Source: Thermobifida halotolerans
GTDB lineage: Bacteria; Actinomycetota; Actinomycetes; Streptosporangiales; Streptosporangiaceae
Reading direction: 5' to 3'
Assembly (NCBI RefSeq): GCF_003574835.2
Contig: NZ_CP063196.1
Coordinates: 558,001 to 622,000 of the forward strand
DNA: 64,000 bases
Shown here: positions 8,432-17,321 of the stretch, in pieces
Position numbering within the stretch: position 1 is the stretch's first letter
How the letters are laid out: every line of letters begins with the position of its first letter
Notes under the pieces: generated by a model
The model's database searches: none
The model's input: only the letters and a program-made list of their open reading frames with translations
Told to the model about the DNA's origin: nothing
Program-made: the position numbers and the translations under genes

Positions 8432-9463
8432 GTGGATGATGACCGCCATGACCGTGGCTTCTGGTGCCGTCGTCTGACGGCCGCGGGCGTCATCGCCGCA
8501 AGCCTCCTCGCCCTGACCCCGGGGGTCGCCCACGCCGAGCCGACCGCGGACGAGGTCCGCGAGGAGATCGAGCGGCTGGAGCAGGAGTTCTCCGAGCTCA
8601 ACGAGGCGTACAACAAGGCCAAGGAGGAGCACGAGGCCGCCCGGGAGAAGCTGGAGGACATCAACGAGGACCTCGAGGACACCGAGTCCGAACTGGAGGA
8701 GCTCCAGGGCGCGGTCAAGGCCCTCGCCAGCACCGCCTACAGCGGGGCCGACTACGACTCCCTCCTCTACCTGGTGGGCTCCTCCGAGCCCGACGACCTG
8801 CTGGCGCAGTCGGCCGACCTGAACTACCTGTCGGCGAGCCAGCAGAGCAGGCTGGACCGCTACACCGAGCAGAAGGAGAAGCTGGAGCAGCTCCGGGACG
8901 AGGCGGAGGAGACCGAGGAGGAAGCCCAGGAGAAGCTCGACGAGGCAGAGGAGGCCCGGCAGGAGGGCGAGGAGAAGATCGAGGAGCAGCAGGCGCTGCT
9001 CGACGATCTGACGGCCGAGGAGCAGGCCGCGGCGACGGCCGGGATCAACACGGTCAGCAACTCCTCCGGATCCTCCGGGACGACCTACACCGGTCCGGCC
9101 ACCGGAAACGCCCGGGTGGCCCTGGAGTTCGCCTTCAACCAGGTCGGCAAGCCCTACGTCTGGGGCGGTACCGGCCCCAACGGCTACGACTGCTCCGGGC
9201 TGACCCAGGCCGCGTGGGCGGCCGCCGGGGTGAGCCTGCCGCGGGTCTCCCAGGACCAGTTCTACGCCGGCCAGCGCGTCTCCTGGGACAACATCCAGGC
9301 GGGCGACCTGCTGTTCTTCTACAACAGCACCGCGCCCACCCACGTGGGCATGGCCACCGGAGACGGCCGCATGGTGCACGCCTCCACCTCCTCCAAGCCC
9401 ATCGGGGTGGTGGACCTGACCTCCTACTACCGGGAGAACTTCGTCGGCGCGGTCCGTCCCTGA
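8432..9463 (+). CDS. Secreted NlpC/P60 (C40) peptidoglycan endopeptidase, copy 2
   Basis: A 343-residue paralogue of the preceding gene with the same layout: signal peptide (VIAASLLALTPGVAHA), acidic coiled coil rich in Glu (about residues 38-200), a Ser/Gly/Thr linker, and an NlpC/P60 domain with YDCSGL (Cys), THVGMA and HASTSS. The near-identical block KPYVWGGTGPxGYDCSGL in both copies points to duplication. The start is GTG with GGAGAAAGG 12 bases upstream. It ends at a strong terminator and converges on the acyl-CoA ligase gene. Confidence 0.93.
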   Translation: MDDDRHDRGFWCRRLTAAGVIAASLLALTPGVAHAEPTADEVREEIERLEQEFSELNEAYNKAKEEHEAAREKLEDINEDLEDTESELEELQGAVKALASTAYSGADYDSLLYLVGSSEPDDLLAQSADLNYLSASQQSRLDRYTEQKEKLEQLRDEAEETEEEAQEKLDEAEEARQEGEEKIEEQQALLDDLTAEEQAAATAGINTVSNSSGSSGTTYTGPATGNARVALEFAFNQVGKPYVWGGTGPNGYDCSGLTQAAWAAAGVSLPRVSQDQFYAGQRVSWDNIQAGDLLFFYNSTAPTHVGMATGDGRMVHASTSSKPIGVVDLTSYYRENFVGAVRP

Positions 9464-9485
9464 CGGTTCCGCCGCGACACAGCGA

Positions 9486-9519
9486 AGAGCGTCCCGCCTC
9501 CTGTGAGGCGGGACGCTCT
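9486..9519. terminator. Convergent terminator, NlpC/P60 copy 2 and acyl-CoA ligase
   Basis: A perfect 14-bp stem (AGAGCGTCCCGCCT and complement) with the loop CCTGTG lies between two genes that end towards each other, and so can serve both strands. Confidence 0.8.
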
Positions 9520-9547
9520 CTTCGTGTCCGGCGGCGGCCGCGGGGAG

Positions 9548-11344
9548 TCAGTCCGCGTAGAGCGCGTCGATCTCGGCGCTGAACTGCTTGGCGATGACGT
9601 GCCGCTTGAGCTTCAGCGACGCGGTCATCTGGCCGCCCGCCTCGGTGAAGTCCACGGGCAGGATGGCGAACTTGCGGACCGACTCGGCCTTGGAGACCGC
9701 CCGGTTGCCGTCGTCCACGGCCTCCTGCACGGCGGCCCGCAGATCGGGGTCGTCCACCAGTTCGGCGACGGTTCCGGTCTTGCCGTGCTGCTTCTTCCAG
9801 AACTCGAAGGCCTCGGGGTCGATGGTGACGAGCGCGGCGACAAACTTGCGGTTGTCGCCCACGACCATGCACTGACTGACGATCGCGTGGCCGCGGATGC
9901 GGTCCTCGATCACCGCGGGGGCGACGTTCTTGCCTCCGGCGGTGACGATGATCTCCTTCTTGCGCCCGGTGATGCGCAGGAACCCGTCGTCGTCGAGTTC
10001 GCCGATGTCGCCGCTGCGGTACCAGCCGTCCTCGGTGAACGCGTTCTTGGTGGCCTCGGGGTTCTTCCAGTAGCCGCGCATCACGTTGTCGCCCTTGACG
10101 AGCACCTCGCCGTCCTCGGCGATCCGGATCGAGGTGCCCGGGATGGGGCGGCCCACCGTGCCGATCCGGTTGGTCGCGGGGTCGTTGGCGGTGGCGGGGG
10201 CGGAGGTCTCGGTCAGTCCGTAGCCTTCGAGGATGGTCAGGCCGATGCCGCGGAAGAAGTGGCCCAGCCGGTCGCCCAGCGCGGAGCCGCCGGAGACGGC
10301 GTACTTGGCCTCGCCGCCCACCGCGGCCAGGATCTTGCCGTAGACGAGCCTGTTGAACAGGGCGTGCTTGGCGCGCAGGCCGAAGCCCACCTTCCCGGAG
10401 TCCAGTGCCTTGCTGTAGGCGATGGCGGTCTCGGCGGCGGCGTGGAAGATCTTGCCCTTGCCCTCGGAGACGGCCTTCTGCTCGGCCTTGTTGTAGACCT
10501 TCTCGAACACCCGGGGCACCGCCAGCAGGAAGGTCGGCTTGAACGTGGCGAGGGCGTCGATGAGTTCCGGACCGGTGGAGGGGAAGTGCCCCATCACCGT
10601 CTTGGTCTCCACGCAGCCGACCTGGATGATCCGGGCGAGGGAGTGTGCCAGAGGCAGGAACAGCAGGGAGGAGCGGTCCGGCAGGGAGAAGACCTGGTGC
10701 ATGGGGCCGCTGTTGACGCTCATGACGTCGAACGTCAGGTTGCGCTGGGTGAGTTCGCAGCCCTTGGGGCGGCCGGTGGTCCCGGAGGTGTAGATCAGGG
10801 TGGCCAGGTCGTCGAGGGTGACGGCGGTGCGGCGCTCCTCGACGGCCGAGTCGTCGACGCCGCTGCCGGACCCGATGAGTTCACCGAGGCCGCCCCCCTC
10901 GATCTGCCAGACGTCGCCGAGTTCGGGAAGGTCACCGGCGACCGCCTTGACCAGCGCGGCGTGCTCGGCGGTCTCGACGAAGACGGCCTTGCTGTCGGAG
11001 TCGCTGAGGATCCAGTGCACCTGCTCCTCGGAGGAGGAGTCGTAGATCGGGACGGTGACCCCGCCGACGGTCCAGACGGCGTAGTCGATGACGGTCCACT
11101 CGTAGCGCGTCCGCGACATGAGGGCCACCCGGTCACCGTGCTCGATTCCCGCCGCGATCAACGCCTTGGCGACGTCGACGACGTCGTCGCGGAACCGGGC
11201 GCAGGTGACGTCCCGCCACTGTCCGTTCTCCTGTCGCCGGAACATCACGGCCTCGGGTTCCTCGGCAGCGCGGGCGAAGACGGTGTTGGTGAGCCGCGTG
11301 TCTGGAGGAAGGTCACCCTTCGCGGGACTGGTGTACTCGCGCAC
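9548..11344 (-). CDS. Long-chain fatty acid-CoA ligase (FadD15-like)
   Basis: A 598-residue AMP-forming acyl-CoA synthetase that activates fatty acids via acyl-adenylates for degradation or lipid synthesis. Adenylation motifs are in order: the P-loop LIYTSGTTGRPKGCELTQRN, GYGLTETSAPATAN, WYRSGDIGELDDDGFL, ITGRKKEII, and the C-terminal catalytic Lys in the TASLKLKR block. Membrane association is likely. The GTG start has AGGAG eight bases upstream. The position beside the NlpC/P60 genes matches M. tuberculosis fadD15 (Rv2187) beside Rv2190c-Rv2191; the intervening mannosyltransferase gene pimB' of mycobacteria is absent. Confidence 0.95.
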   Translation of the reverse strand: MREYTSPAKGDLPPDTRLTNTVFARAAEEPEAVMFRRQENGQWRDVTCARFRDDVVDVAKALIAAGIEHGDRVALMSRTRYEWTVIDYAVWTVGGVTVPIYDSSSEEQVHWILSDSDSKAVFVETAEHAALVKAVAGDLPELGDVWQIEGGGLGELIGSGSGVDDSAVEERRTAVTLDDLATLIYTSGTTGRPKGCELTQRNLTFDVMSVNSGPMHQVFSLPDRSSLLFLPLAHSLARIIQVGCVETKTVMGHFPSTGPELIDALATFKPTFLLAVPRVFEKVYNKAEQKAVSEGKGKIFHAAAETAIAYSKALDSGKVGFGLRAKHALFNRLVYGKILAAVGGEAKYAVSGGSALGDRLGHFFRGIGLTILEGYGLTETSAPATANDPATNRIGTVGRPIPGTSIRIAEDGEVLVKGDNVMRGYWKNPEATKNAFTEDGWYRSGDIGELDDDGFLRITGRKKEIIVTAGGKNVAPAVIEDRIRGHAIVSQCMVVGDNRKFVAALVTIDPEAFEFWKKQHGKTGTVAELVDDPDLRAAVQEAVDDGNRAVSKAESVRKFAILPVDFTEAGGQMTASLKLKRHVIAKQFSAEIDALYAD

Positions 11345-11675
11345 TGTTCAACTCCTGGTCCTCGTGCGGGTCGGTGAAAGAATGTGAGGACGGTAACAAT
11401 TTCTACTACTCGCCGGTAGGATCTGCGGTCATTTGGTATCTGATGGTGACCCCGCGCGACGCGACCTCCAGTCGGACATGATGCCCGTTAAGGAAGAATT
11501 CATGTCCACTGCCGAGCGGTCAGTATGTCGCACGTGTCGGCGTTGTGGTAGGCGGCCTGTGGTCGCGTCCCCGGACTTTCTCCGGAGTCGTCCAGGTTTC
11601 GGATGATTGGGCGAGACAGCGGCCCGACAGCCGATTACCGTGATGGTGAGACGACCGACGACCAGACGGGTGAGC
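11345..11675. other. Divergent intergenic region, fadD-like gene and hypothetical gene
   Basis: This holds the upstream regions of two divergent genes. A 34-codon frame on the plus strand (11502-11606) has an AAGGAAG site and three Cys, but its third-position GC is far below that of real genes here, so it is not called. No RNA gene or clear promoter pair was recognised. Confidence 0.4.
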
Positions 11676-12041
11676 ATGGCCAGTCCCAACCGCGACCAGG
11701 GAAACTCCACCGAGATCATCGACGAGGCGCTGCGCCTGGTGGACGCGCTGCAACGCAGGCTGATCGTCGCCGGCGTGCGCAGGGGGGTGAACAGCGTCAC
11801 CTCCCCACCGCCCCGCAGGGGCGACGTGTGGGAGGAGGCCGTCAGAGAGGAGACGGAACCGGACGCCCCCGTGGCGGACCAGGTTCTCGGCATCGCCAGG
11901 GAGACCCTCCCCGAGGTGGGGCGCCACCTCAGCGCCGCGGGCGCCCTGGTGTTCGACGCGATGGGCCGCAGTCTGTCGGCGGTCGAGCGCTCTCTGCGGT
12001 ACCGTCCCGGGGGCGACTCCGCCTCCTCCGACGCGAAGTGA
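11676..12041 (+). CDS. Conserved-looking hypothetical protein upstream of glucokinase
   Basis: Not recognised. About 121 residues from ATG 11676; GTG 11670 or 11640 are in-frame alternatives, and none has a strong ribosome-binding site. It is mainly helical, with a first amphipathic helix (IIDEALRLVDALQRRLIVAGVRRG), an acidic variable stretch and a second helical part (RETLPEVGRHLSAAGALVFDA). There is no signal peptide or membrane segment. Codon use is typical of the genome. Streptomyces glkA also has a small hypothetical gene beside it, but I cannot assert homology. Confidence 0.6.
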   Translation: MASPNRDQGNSTEIIDEALRLVDALQRRLIVAGVRRGVNSVTSPPPRRGDVWEEAVREETEPDAPVADQVLGIARETLPEVGRHLSAAGALVFDAMGRSLSAVERSLRYRPGGDSASSDAK

Positions 12042-12174
12042 CGAGCCACCCATCACCAGGGCCGACCGACCGCTCCGACCGTCGACACTGGTTTAATCCA
12101 ATGGTTTACTCCAATCGGCGAGACCCAGAGGCACTCGGACGTGAGCTCGGGCATGAGGTGAAAGGGAGCCGACC

Positions 12175-13122
12175 ATGCGGTTGACGATCGGCGTGGACAT
12201 CGGTGGCACCAAGGTGGCCGCCGGCGTTGTCGATGTTGACGGCCGGATCCTGGAGAAGGTCAAACACCCCACTCCCGCCGACGGTGACGCCCTCGCCGAC
12301 GTGGTCTGCGACATCGTCGAGGAACTGGCGGCGCGCCACCCCCGGGGCGCCATCGGCGGGGTCGGGGTGGGCATGGCCGGTTTCGTGGACGAGAACCGCT
12401 CCACCGTGATCTTCGCCCCCAACCTGGACCTGTGCGGCGAACCGCTGCGCGACCGCATCCGCCGCCGGATCGACCTGCCGGTCGTCATCGAGAACGACGC
12501 CAACGCCGCGGCCTGGGGCGAGGTCCGCTTCGGTGCGGGCCGCGGCGTCGACCACGTGGTCTGCGTGACTCTGGGCACCGGAATCGGCGGCGGCATCATC
12601 GTCAACGGCCAACTGTTCCGGGGGCGCTACGGCGCGGGAGCGGAGATCGGCCACTACCGCGTCGTCGCCGACGGCCGCCCCTGCGGGTGCGGCAACCGGG
12701 GCTGCTGGGAGAAGTACGCCAGCGGACGCGCGCTGGTGGCCGAGGCGCGCACCCTGGCGCGCACCGCGCCCGCCCACGCCGAACGGCTGCTCAAGCTCGC
12801 CGGCGGAGACCCCGACCTCATCCAGGGCCACCACATCACCCAGGCCGCCCTGGACGGCGACGCAGCGGCGCTGGAGTGCTTCGCCACCATCGGCGACTGG
12901 GTGGGGCAGGGCCTGGCCGACCTCGCCGCGATCCTCGACCCGGAGCGGTTCGTCATCGGCGGCGGGGTCTGTGAGGCCGGGGAGATCCTGCTCAGACCGA
13001 TCCGCGAGTCCTTCGCGCGTCACGTCACCGGCCGTGACGTGCGTCCGCTCGCCGACATCCGCGTCGCCGAACTCGGCTCGGCGGCGGGCATCGTCGGAGC
13101 GGGCGACCTGGTCCGCCTCTGA
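12175..13122 (+). CDS. glk: Glucokinase, ROK family
   Basis: Phosphorylates glucose to glucose 6-phosphate with ATP (cytosol), feeding the sugar released by cellulose breakdown into central metabolism. The 315 residues contain the phosphate-binding motif GVDIGGTKVAAGVVD, the catalytic stretch ENDANAAAWGE, the second phosphate loop TLGTGIGGGI and the zinc motif CGCGNRGCWEKYASG of ROK kinases. AAGGGAG precedes the ATG. The lack of a DNA-binding domain separates it from ROK repressors. In Streptomyces the orthologue GlkA is also a mediator of carbon catabolite repression. Confidence 0.95.
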   Translation: MRLTIGVDIGGTKVAAGVVDVDGRILEKVKHPTPADGDALADVVCDIVEELAARHPRGAIGGVGVGMAGFVDENRSTVIFAPNLDLCGEPLRDRIRRRIDLPVVIENDANAAAWGEVRFGAGRGVDHVVCVTLGTGIGGGIIVNGQLFRGRYGAGAEIGHYRVVADGRPCGCGNRGCWEKYASGRALVAEARTLARTAPAHAERLLKLAGGDPDLIQGHHITQAALDGDAAALECFATIGDWVGQGLADLAAILDPERFVIGGGVCEAGEILLRPIRESFARHVTGRDVRPLADIRVAELGSAAGIVGAGDLVRL

Positions 13123-13234
13123 GACACCGCCGGGGAACCGAGGGGCCACCACGAGCCCTCGACCCGTGCGGCCGTACGGCCGCTGCCGGGAAACTGGGGC
13201 CGGGAGGGTTCCGGGACCCTCGATCCCGGGGGTC

Positions 13235-13490
13235 GTGTGGCCCCGGCCCCGTGGGGGTGGGCGAGAAGCGTTGCAGGACTCCTCCGCCCGAGGGGGCGGG
13301 CTGGCGCTGGAGTGGGGAGGCGCCCCGGCGCCGACCCACCCCCGCCTCCACCTCCCCGCACCCTGAAGGCCACTCCGCACCACGGGGCCCAGCCCCGTGG
13401 TGCCAGATGCTCTCCCCACCAACCCGCCAGTGAAGGCGCGGGCGGCCCGAGCGCTCCGCACTCCTGTCCACTCCGCCGCCACCCCGACTC
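13235..13490 (+). repeat. Dispersed GC-rich repeat, copy A
   Basis: About 255 bases in the 478-base gene-free gap after glk. Its left end (GTGTGGCCCCGGCCCCGTGG, then GTGGGCGAGAAGCGTTG), a central GAGTGGGGAGGCGCCCC and its right end (a GGCGCGGGCGGCCC block followed by a GTCCACTCC-like run) recur in copy B at 14350-14595 in opposite orientation. The right end also recurs near 62495. The frames crossing it are low complexity and unlike proteins. The remaining parts of the gap (13123-13234 and 13491-13600) hold nothing recognisable. Confidence 0.75.
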
Positions 13491-13600
13491 GGCCCACCCC
13501 GGACCACATCCCGGGACCCCCTCACCGTTCCCCGGCATCTCGGCAGTGCCCCCAGTCCCCGGACACGGGCAGAACGCGGCGGACAGGGTAGTGCGGGGGG

Positions 13601-14281
13601 GTGACCACTGTGCTGCGCGTGCTGTCGTACAACATCCGATCACTGCGCGACGATCCCGCGGCCGTCGTGCGGGTCATCAGGTCCTGCCGCCCCGACGTGG
13701 TCTGCCTCCAGGAGGCGCCCCGGCTTCTGGGGTGGCGGCTCGGGCGCTGGCGGCTGGCCCGGCGCTGCGGACTGCGGGCGGCGGTGCGGCGCCGTCCGGG
13801 CGGACTGGAGATCCTCACCGGGCCCGGCGTCACCGTGGAGCGGCGCCGCCACCGGCGGCTGCGTCGCCACCCGCGGTTGCAACTGCGCGCCCTGTCGACG
13901 GCGGTCGTGCGGATGGCCGGGCGGCGCGCCGCCGTGGCGGTCAGCCACCTGGACCTGTGCGAGCGGGCGCGTCTGGAGCACGCGGAACAGGTCCTGGCGT
14001 TCCTGGAACGGGAGAACGCGCCGGTGGTGCTGGCGGTCGACGTCAACGAGGAGTCCCACGGTCCCGCCTGGCGGCTGCTGGCCGACCGCCTGGTGGACGC
14101 GGGAAGCGGCGCCGGACCGACGTTCCCGGCGCGCCGTCCGCGCAACCGTATCGACACGGTTTTCGTCGACCCGCGCCTGACCGTGCTGGCCGCGGGCGTT
14201 CCGCGGGAGCCGTCCGCCCAGGACCTGGCGGCGGCCAGCGACCACCTTCCGGTACTGGCCGAGATCTCCCTGGAGGAGTGA
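13601..14281 (+). CDS. Endonuclease/exonuclease/phosphatase-family protein
   Basis: A 226-residue member of the EEP (DNase I-like) superfamily of metal-dependent phosphoesterases. Visible core motifs are the strand LSYNIRSL (metal Asn), CLQEA (Glu), SHLDL (His), the pair in LAVDVNEES (Asp, Asn) and the terminal SDHLPVLAEI (Asp-His). The substrate (nucleic acid, phospholipid or sugar phosphate) cannot be deduced. It is shorter than most family members and very Arg-rich between residues 45 and 110. No signal peptide. The GTG start has only a weak purine-rich run before it. The gene sits between two inverted copies of a dispersed repeat. Confidence 0.85.
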   Translation: MTTVLRVLSYNIRSLRDDPAAVVRVIRSCRPDVVCLQEAPRLLGWRLGRWRLARRCGLRAAVRRRPGGLEILTGPGVTVERRRHRRLRRHPRLQLRALSTAVVRMAGRRAAVAVSHLDLCERARLEHAEQVLAFLERENAPVVLAVDVNEESHGPAWRLLADRLVDAGSGAGPTFPARRPRNRIDTVFVDPRLTVLAAGVPREPSAQDLAAASDHLPVLAEISLEE

Positions 14282-14349
14282 GGGGAGTTCCTGGACCAGT
14301 GCGGGGGAGTCAAGGGCATGGCGAGGCGTGTCGGTGGTGGCCCGGGGCA

Positions 14350-14595
14350 GGGTGCTCGGGGCGGCGGTGGAGTGGACGGGGGCGTGCAGCGCCTGGGCCG
14401 CCCGCGTCTCCACCGGCGGATTCACCGGGGAAGGTCCCTCTTGGGGGTTGGGGAGCCTGTGGTGCACGGCATCTCCCCAGTGCGGGGAGGTGGGGGCGTG
14501 GGGGGCGCCTCCCCACTCCTGCGCCAGCCCACCCCCTTCGGCGGGCCCTTTCCCACAACGCTTCTCGCCCATCCCCACGGGGCTGAGGCCACACG
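14350..14595 (-). repeat. Dispersed GC-rich repeat, copy B (inverted relative to A)
   Basis: On the complement it begins GTGTGGCCTCAGCCCCGTGG, continues GGGCGAGAAGCGTTG and GAGTGGGGAGGCGCCCC, and ends with a GACGCGGGCGGCCC-type block and GTCCACTCC, tracking copy A closely by eye. It fills most of the 385-base gap between the EEP gene and the next gene. Together with copy A it brackets the EEP gene as inverted repeats about 0.9 kb apart. The rest of the gap (14596-14666) is GC-rich and shows no gene. Confidence 0.75.
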
Positions 14596-14666
14596 GCCCC
14601 CCTGGGGCCGAGGGTGCCCGGAGGTCTTCCCCCCGGGGCCGGTCGCCGGGGTTCCCCGGGGACCGG

Positions 14667-15416
14667 CTAGATGACCGCGCCGTCGTCGGGGCCGGAGGGA
14701 CGGTCGCCCATGCGGATCAGCAGGACCACGAAACCGGTGACGAAGGCGCACAGGGCCACCAGGACCAGCCACCCGGGCACGGTCAGGCCGACCAGGGTGA
14801 CGATCAGCAGCAGGGCCGGACCGCCGAGCAGGCCGGTCCAGGCGAGCCTGCCGACCAGGTCGCCGCGCGGCAGTGGCGGGGGCGGGGGCGGAACGAAACG
14901 CTCCTCGTCGGATTCGTCGCCGGGACCGGAGAGGTCCTCGGCGGGAGGGCGGAGCATCCGGGACGACGGGACCGGGGGGTCGGGATCGTCCAGAAGGGAC
15001 GGGGGGTCGTCCCGCTCGGAGACGTTCTCGGCGTCGGGCCAGTCCCGTTCGGCGGAGTCGGAGTCGTAGAACCGCGCCACCAGGTCGGCCCACACCTCGT
15101 CCGGGTTCTCGGCCTCCGACCGCTCCGGCTCGGACGTCTGCTCGGTGGGGGAGGAGTCCAGGATCCGCTCGGCCGTCCCCGGCAGTTCCGTCCGCAGGAT
15201 CTCCTCGGCGGCCCTCCGCTCCTTGGCGTCGACGTACAGGTGGTCGGTGGAGGCGTCGTCCCCGGAGTCCCCGCTCTCCTCGGTCACCGTGACCGCGTAG
15301 GCGGCGATGCCCGCACGACCCAGCGCTTCGAGCATGCTGTCGGCGAGCACGGGGGTGAGAAGGATCAGTGGGACATAGGAGTCGGCGAGCAGACCATTGC
15401 CACGGCGATCAGTCAT
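14667..15416 (-). CDS. Acidic protein with two C-terminal membrane helices, function unknown
   Basis: 249 residues. Residues 1-80 look like a small folded domain (SYVPLILLTPVLADSMLEAL, then ADSM/AEEILR segments). Residues 85-175 are an acidic Asp/Glu/Pro/Ser-rich low-complexity stretch, then a poly-Pro run, and two hydrophobic helices at about 191-211 and 214-234. It is probably membrane anchored with a cytosolic N-terminus. Its start overlaps the stop of the upstream hydrolase gene by 8 bases, so the two are likely translated together. I do not recognise a named family with confidence. Confidence 0.75.
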   Translation of the reverse strand: MTDRRGNGLLADSYVPLILLTPVLADSMLEALGRAGIAAYAVTVTEESGDSGDDASTDHLYVDAKERRAAEEILRTELPGTAERILDSSPTEQTSEPERSEAENPDEVWADLVARFYDSDSAERDWPDAENVSERDDPPSLLDDPDPPVPSSRMLRPPAEDLSGPGDESDEERFVPPPPPPLPRGDLVGRLAWTGLLGGPALLLIVTLVGLTVPGWLVLVALCAFVTGFVVLLIRMGDRPSGPDDGAVI

Positions 15417-16179
15417 GTTCTGCCCCTTCCCCGCTCCTGCCGTGTTCGCGCACGAAGGCGAGACTGCCGGCGAAGATGGTCTCCGCGTCGTTGTCCAGGG
15501 TGGCGACGTGGTAGCTGTTGTCGAGTTCGTGGACGGTGACCGTGGAACGAACCGCCCTCTTTGTGAGGATACGCAGACTCGCCGGGCCGACGACGTGGTC
15601 CTCGCGGCTCCGGTAGGCCAGGATCGGGGCGGTGATCAGGGGCAGATCGCGCCGGGTGGTCCGCCACAGCCGGGGCAGCGTGGCCGCGGCGGAGACCGGG
15701 ATCCGGTCGTAGCCCACCTCGTAGGCTCCGGGCTTCTTGATGTCACTGGTCACCCCCCTGACCGAGGGCAGCAGCAGTTTCACCACGTGGGCCACGTGCA
15801 GCAGTCGGTCCTCCACCGCGATGGACGGGTTCACCACCACGACCCCCGCAACCTCGTCCGCGTGCACCTCGGCCAGGCGCAGCGCCAGGCAACCGCCCAT
15901 CGACAGCCCCATCACGAAGACCTCGTCGCAAGACGAGCGGACGCGGGAGAACGCCTCGTCCACGGCGCCGAACCAGTCGTCGCCGGTGGTGGCGTTCATG
16001 TCGCGCCACACCGTGCCGTGTCCCGGAAGCAGCGGCAGGTCCACGGTGAGCCCCGCGGCGGCGAGCCGCTCGGCCCACGGCCGCATCGACTGTGGACTTC
16101 CGGTGAACCCGTGGCACAGGACGACGCCGGTACGCCCACCGGCGTGCCGGAACGGTTCGGCCTCCGCAAGCAACGGCAT
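15409..16179 (-). CDS. Alpha/beta hydrolase, carboxylesterase/monoacylglycerol lipase type
   Basis: A 256-residue esterase-lipase fold. Oxyanion region LCHGFTGSPQS, nucleophile Ser in GLSMGG, acid in YRSREDHVV, and His in NSYHVATLDND near the C-terminus; this last block is typical of Est30-type carboxylesterases. No signal peptide. The start has GGAGAGGG eight bases upstream. It overlaps the following acidic membrane protein gene. Placement next to an acyl-glycerol-phosphate acyltransferase (divergent) is consistent with lipid turnover, but the substrate is inferred only. Confidence 0.9.
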   Translation of the reverse strand: MPLLAEAEPFRHAGGRTGVVLCHGFTGSPQSMRPWAERLAAAGLTVDLPLLPGHGTVWRDMNATTGDDWFGAVDEAFSRVRSSCDEVFVMGLSMGGCLALRLAEVHADEVAGVVVVNPSIAVEDRLLHVAHVVKLLLPSVRGVTSDIKKPGAYEVGYDRIPVSAAATLPRLWRTTRRDLPLITAPILAYRSREDHVVGPASLRILTKRAVRSTVTVHELDNSYHVATLDNDAETIFAGSLAFVREHGRSGEGAEHD

Positions 16180-16399
16180 CTCGGCCCTCTCCAGGCGGCG
16201 GTGTGACCAACGCGGAACGCTGGAACTACGAAACTAGCCGAGCGTCGCGACACCCGGTACCCCTCGGCCGCCGCGTGGCGCGGCGGCTGCTTTGGCGGTG
16301 CCCCACCGAGGATGGGAAGATGACCACGATTGTCGGTGGCAGTGGGAGAACGAACGTGGCCGCGCCGGGCGGACACTCCCGCACACGTAGAGGTGGACC

Positions 16400-17209
16400 G
16401 TGTTCTACTGGGTGCTCAAGGCGACTCTCGGACCGGTGCTCGCGGTGCTGTGGCAGCCGCGCGCCTACGGGGTGGAGAACGTTCCCCGCCACGGTCCCGC
16501 CATCATGGTGGGCAACCACCTGTCGTTCTCGGACCACTTCTTCGGTCCGCTGCCCCTGCCGCGCAAGATCACCTTCCTGGCGAAGGCCGAGTACTTCACC
16601 GGCAAGGGCGTCAAGGGCTTCCTCAGCCGCCTGTTCTTCACCGGGGCGGGGCAGATCCCCATCGACCGCTCCGGCGGCAAGGCCAGCGAGGCCGCGCTGC
16701 GCACCGGCCTGCGGGTGCTCGAGCAGGGCAAGCTGCTGGGCATCTACCCCGAGGGAACCCGCTCCCCCGACGGCAGGCTCTACCGGGGGCGCACGGGCGT
16801 GGCCCGTATGGCGCTGGAGGCCAGGGTCCCGGTGATCCCGATGGCGATGATCAACGCCGACAAGATCATGCCGCCCGGCAAGGCCGTCCCCAAGCTGGGC
16901 ATCCGCCCCATCGTGAAGTTCGGCAAACCCATGGACTTCTCCCGCTACTACGGGCTGGAGAAGGATCCGCGGGTGCTGCGCGCCATCACCGACGAGATCA
17001 TGTACGCGCTGATGGAGCTGTCCGGCCAGGAGTACGTGGACCGCTACGCCCAGTCGGTCAAGGCCGAACTCGAGGCCGCCGCCCGGAAGGAGAGGCAGGA
17101 GGGGCAGCGGTCCAGGAAGGAGCAGCGCCGCGCCGAACGCGAGACGAAGCGGCTCCAGCGGGCCCGGCGCAGGGCGGAGCGCAAACGGGAGAAGAAGTCG
17201 CGGTCGTGA
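16400..17209 (+). CDS. 1-acyl-sn-glycerol-3-phosphate acyltransferase (PlsC family)
   Basis: Transfers an acyl chain to lysophosphatidic acid (or a related lysophospholipid) at the membrane. Acyltransferase motifs in order: NHLSFSD (HX4D catalytic pair), GQIPIDRSG, YPEGTRS and VPVIPMAM. The final 50 residues are a highly basic Lys/Arg/Glu tail, a common feature of actinobacterial members such as Rv2182c, which lies in the equivalent position. GTG 16400 with AGAGGTGG just upstream. 269 residues. Confidence 0.93.
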   Translation: MFYWVLKATLGPVLAVLWQPRAYGVENVPRHGPAIMVGNHLSFSDHFFGPLPLPRKITFLAKAEYFTGKGVKGFLSRLFFTGAGQIPIDRSGGKASEAALRTGLRVLEQGKLLGIYPEGTRSPDGRLYRGRTGVARMALEARVPVIPMAMINADKIMPPGKAVPKLGIRPIVKFGKPMDFSRYYGLEKDPRVLRAITDEIMYALMELSGQEYVDRYAQSVKAELEAAARKERQEGQRSRKEQRRAERETKRLQRARRRAERKREKKSRS

Positions 17210-17321
17210 CCCGCCGCCCGCCGCGGCGTGCTCCTGACCCTGCCGACCTGCTCGTTTGTGAAACCGTTTCCGGGTAGAGCATCGCGGGAGAGCGAACACG
17301 GAAAGCGAAAAAGCGCACGAG

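Noticed and set aside
11502-11606. 34-codon frame with AAGGAAG site and a CRTCRRC cysteine cluster
   Set aside because: The third-position GC content is about 60%, against roughly 90% in real genes here, and no similar small protein is known to me. Could be revisited with ribosome profiling.
13123-14666. Frames crossing the dispersed repeats as possible small proteins
   Set aside because: The translations are Arg/Pro/Gly-rich low complexity, differ between repeat copies and lack ribosome-binding sites.
17256-17276. GAAACCGTTTCC-like palindrome upstream of phosphofructokinase
   Set aside because: Short, odd-length symmetry with no matching regulator consensus; the DasR-type palindrome is far stronger.
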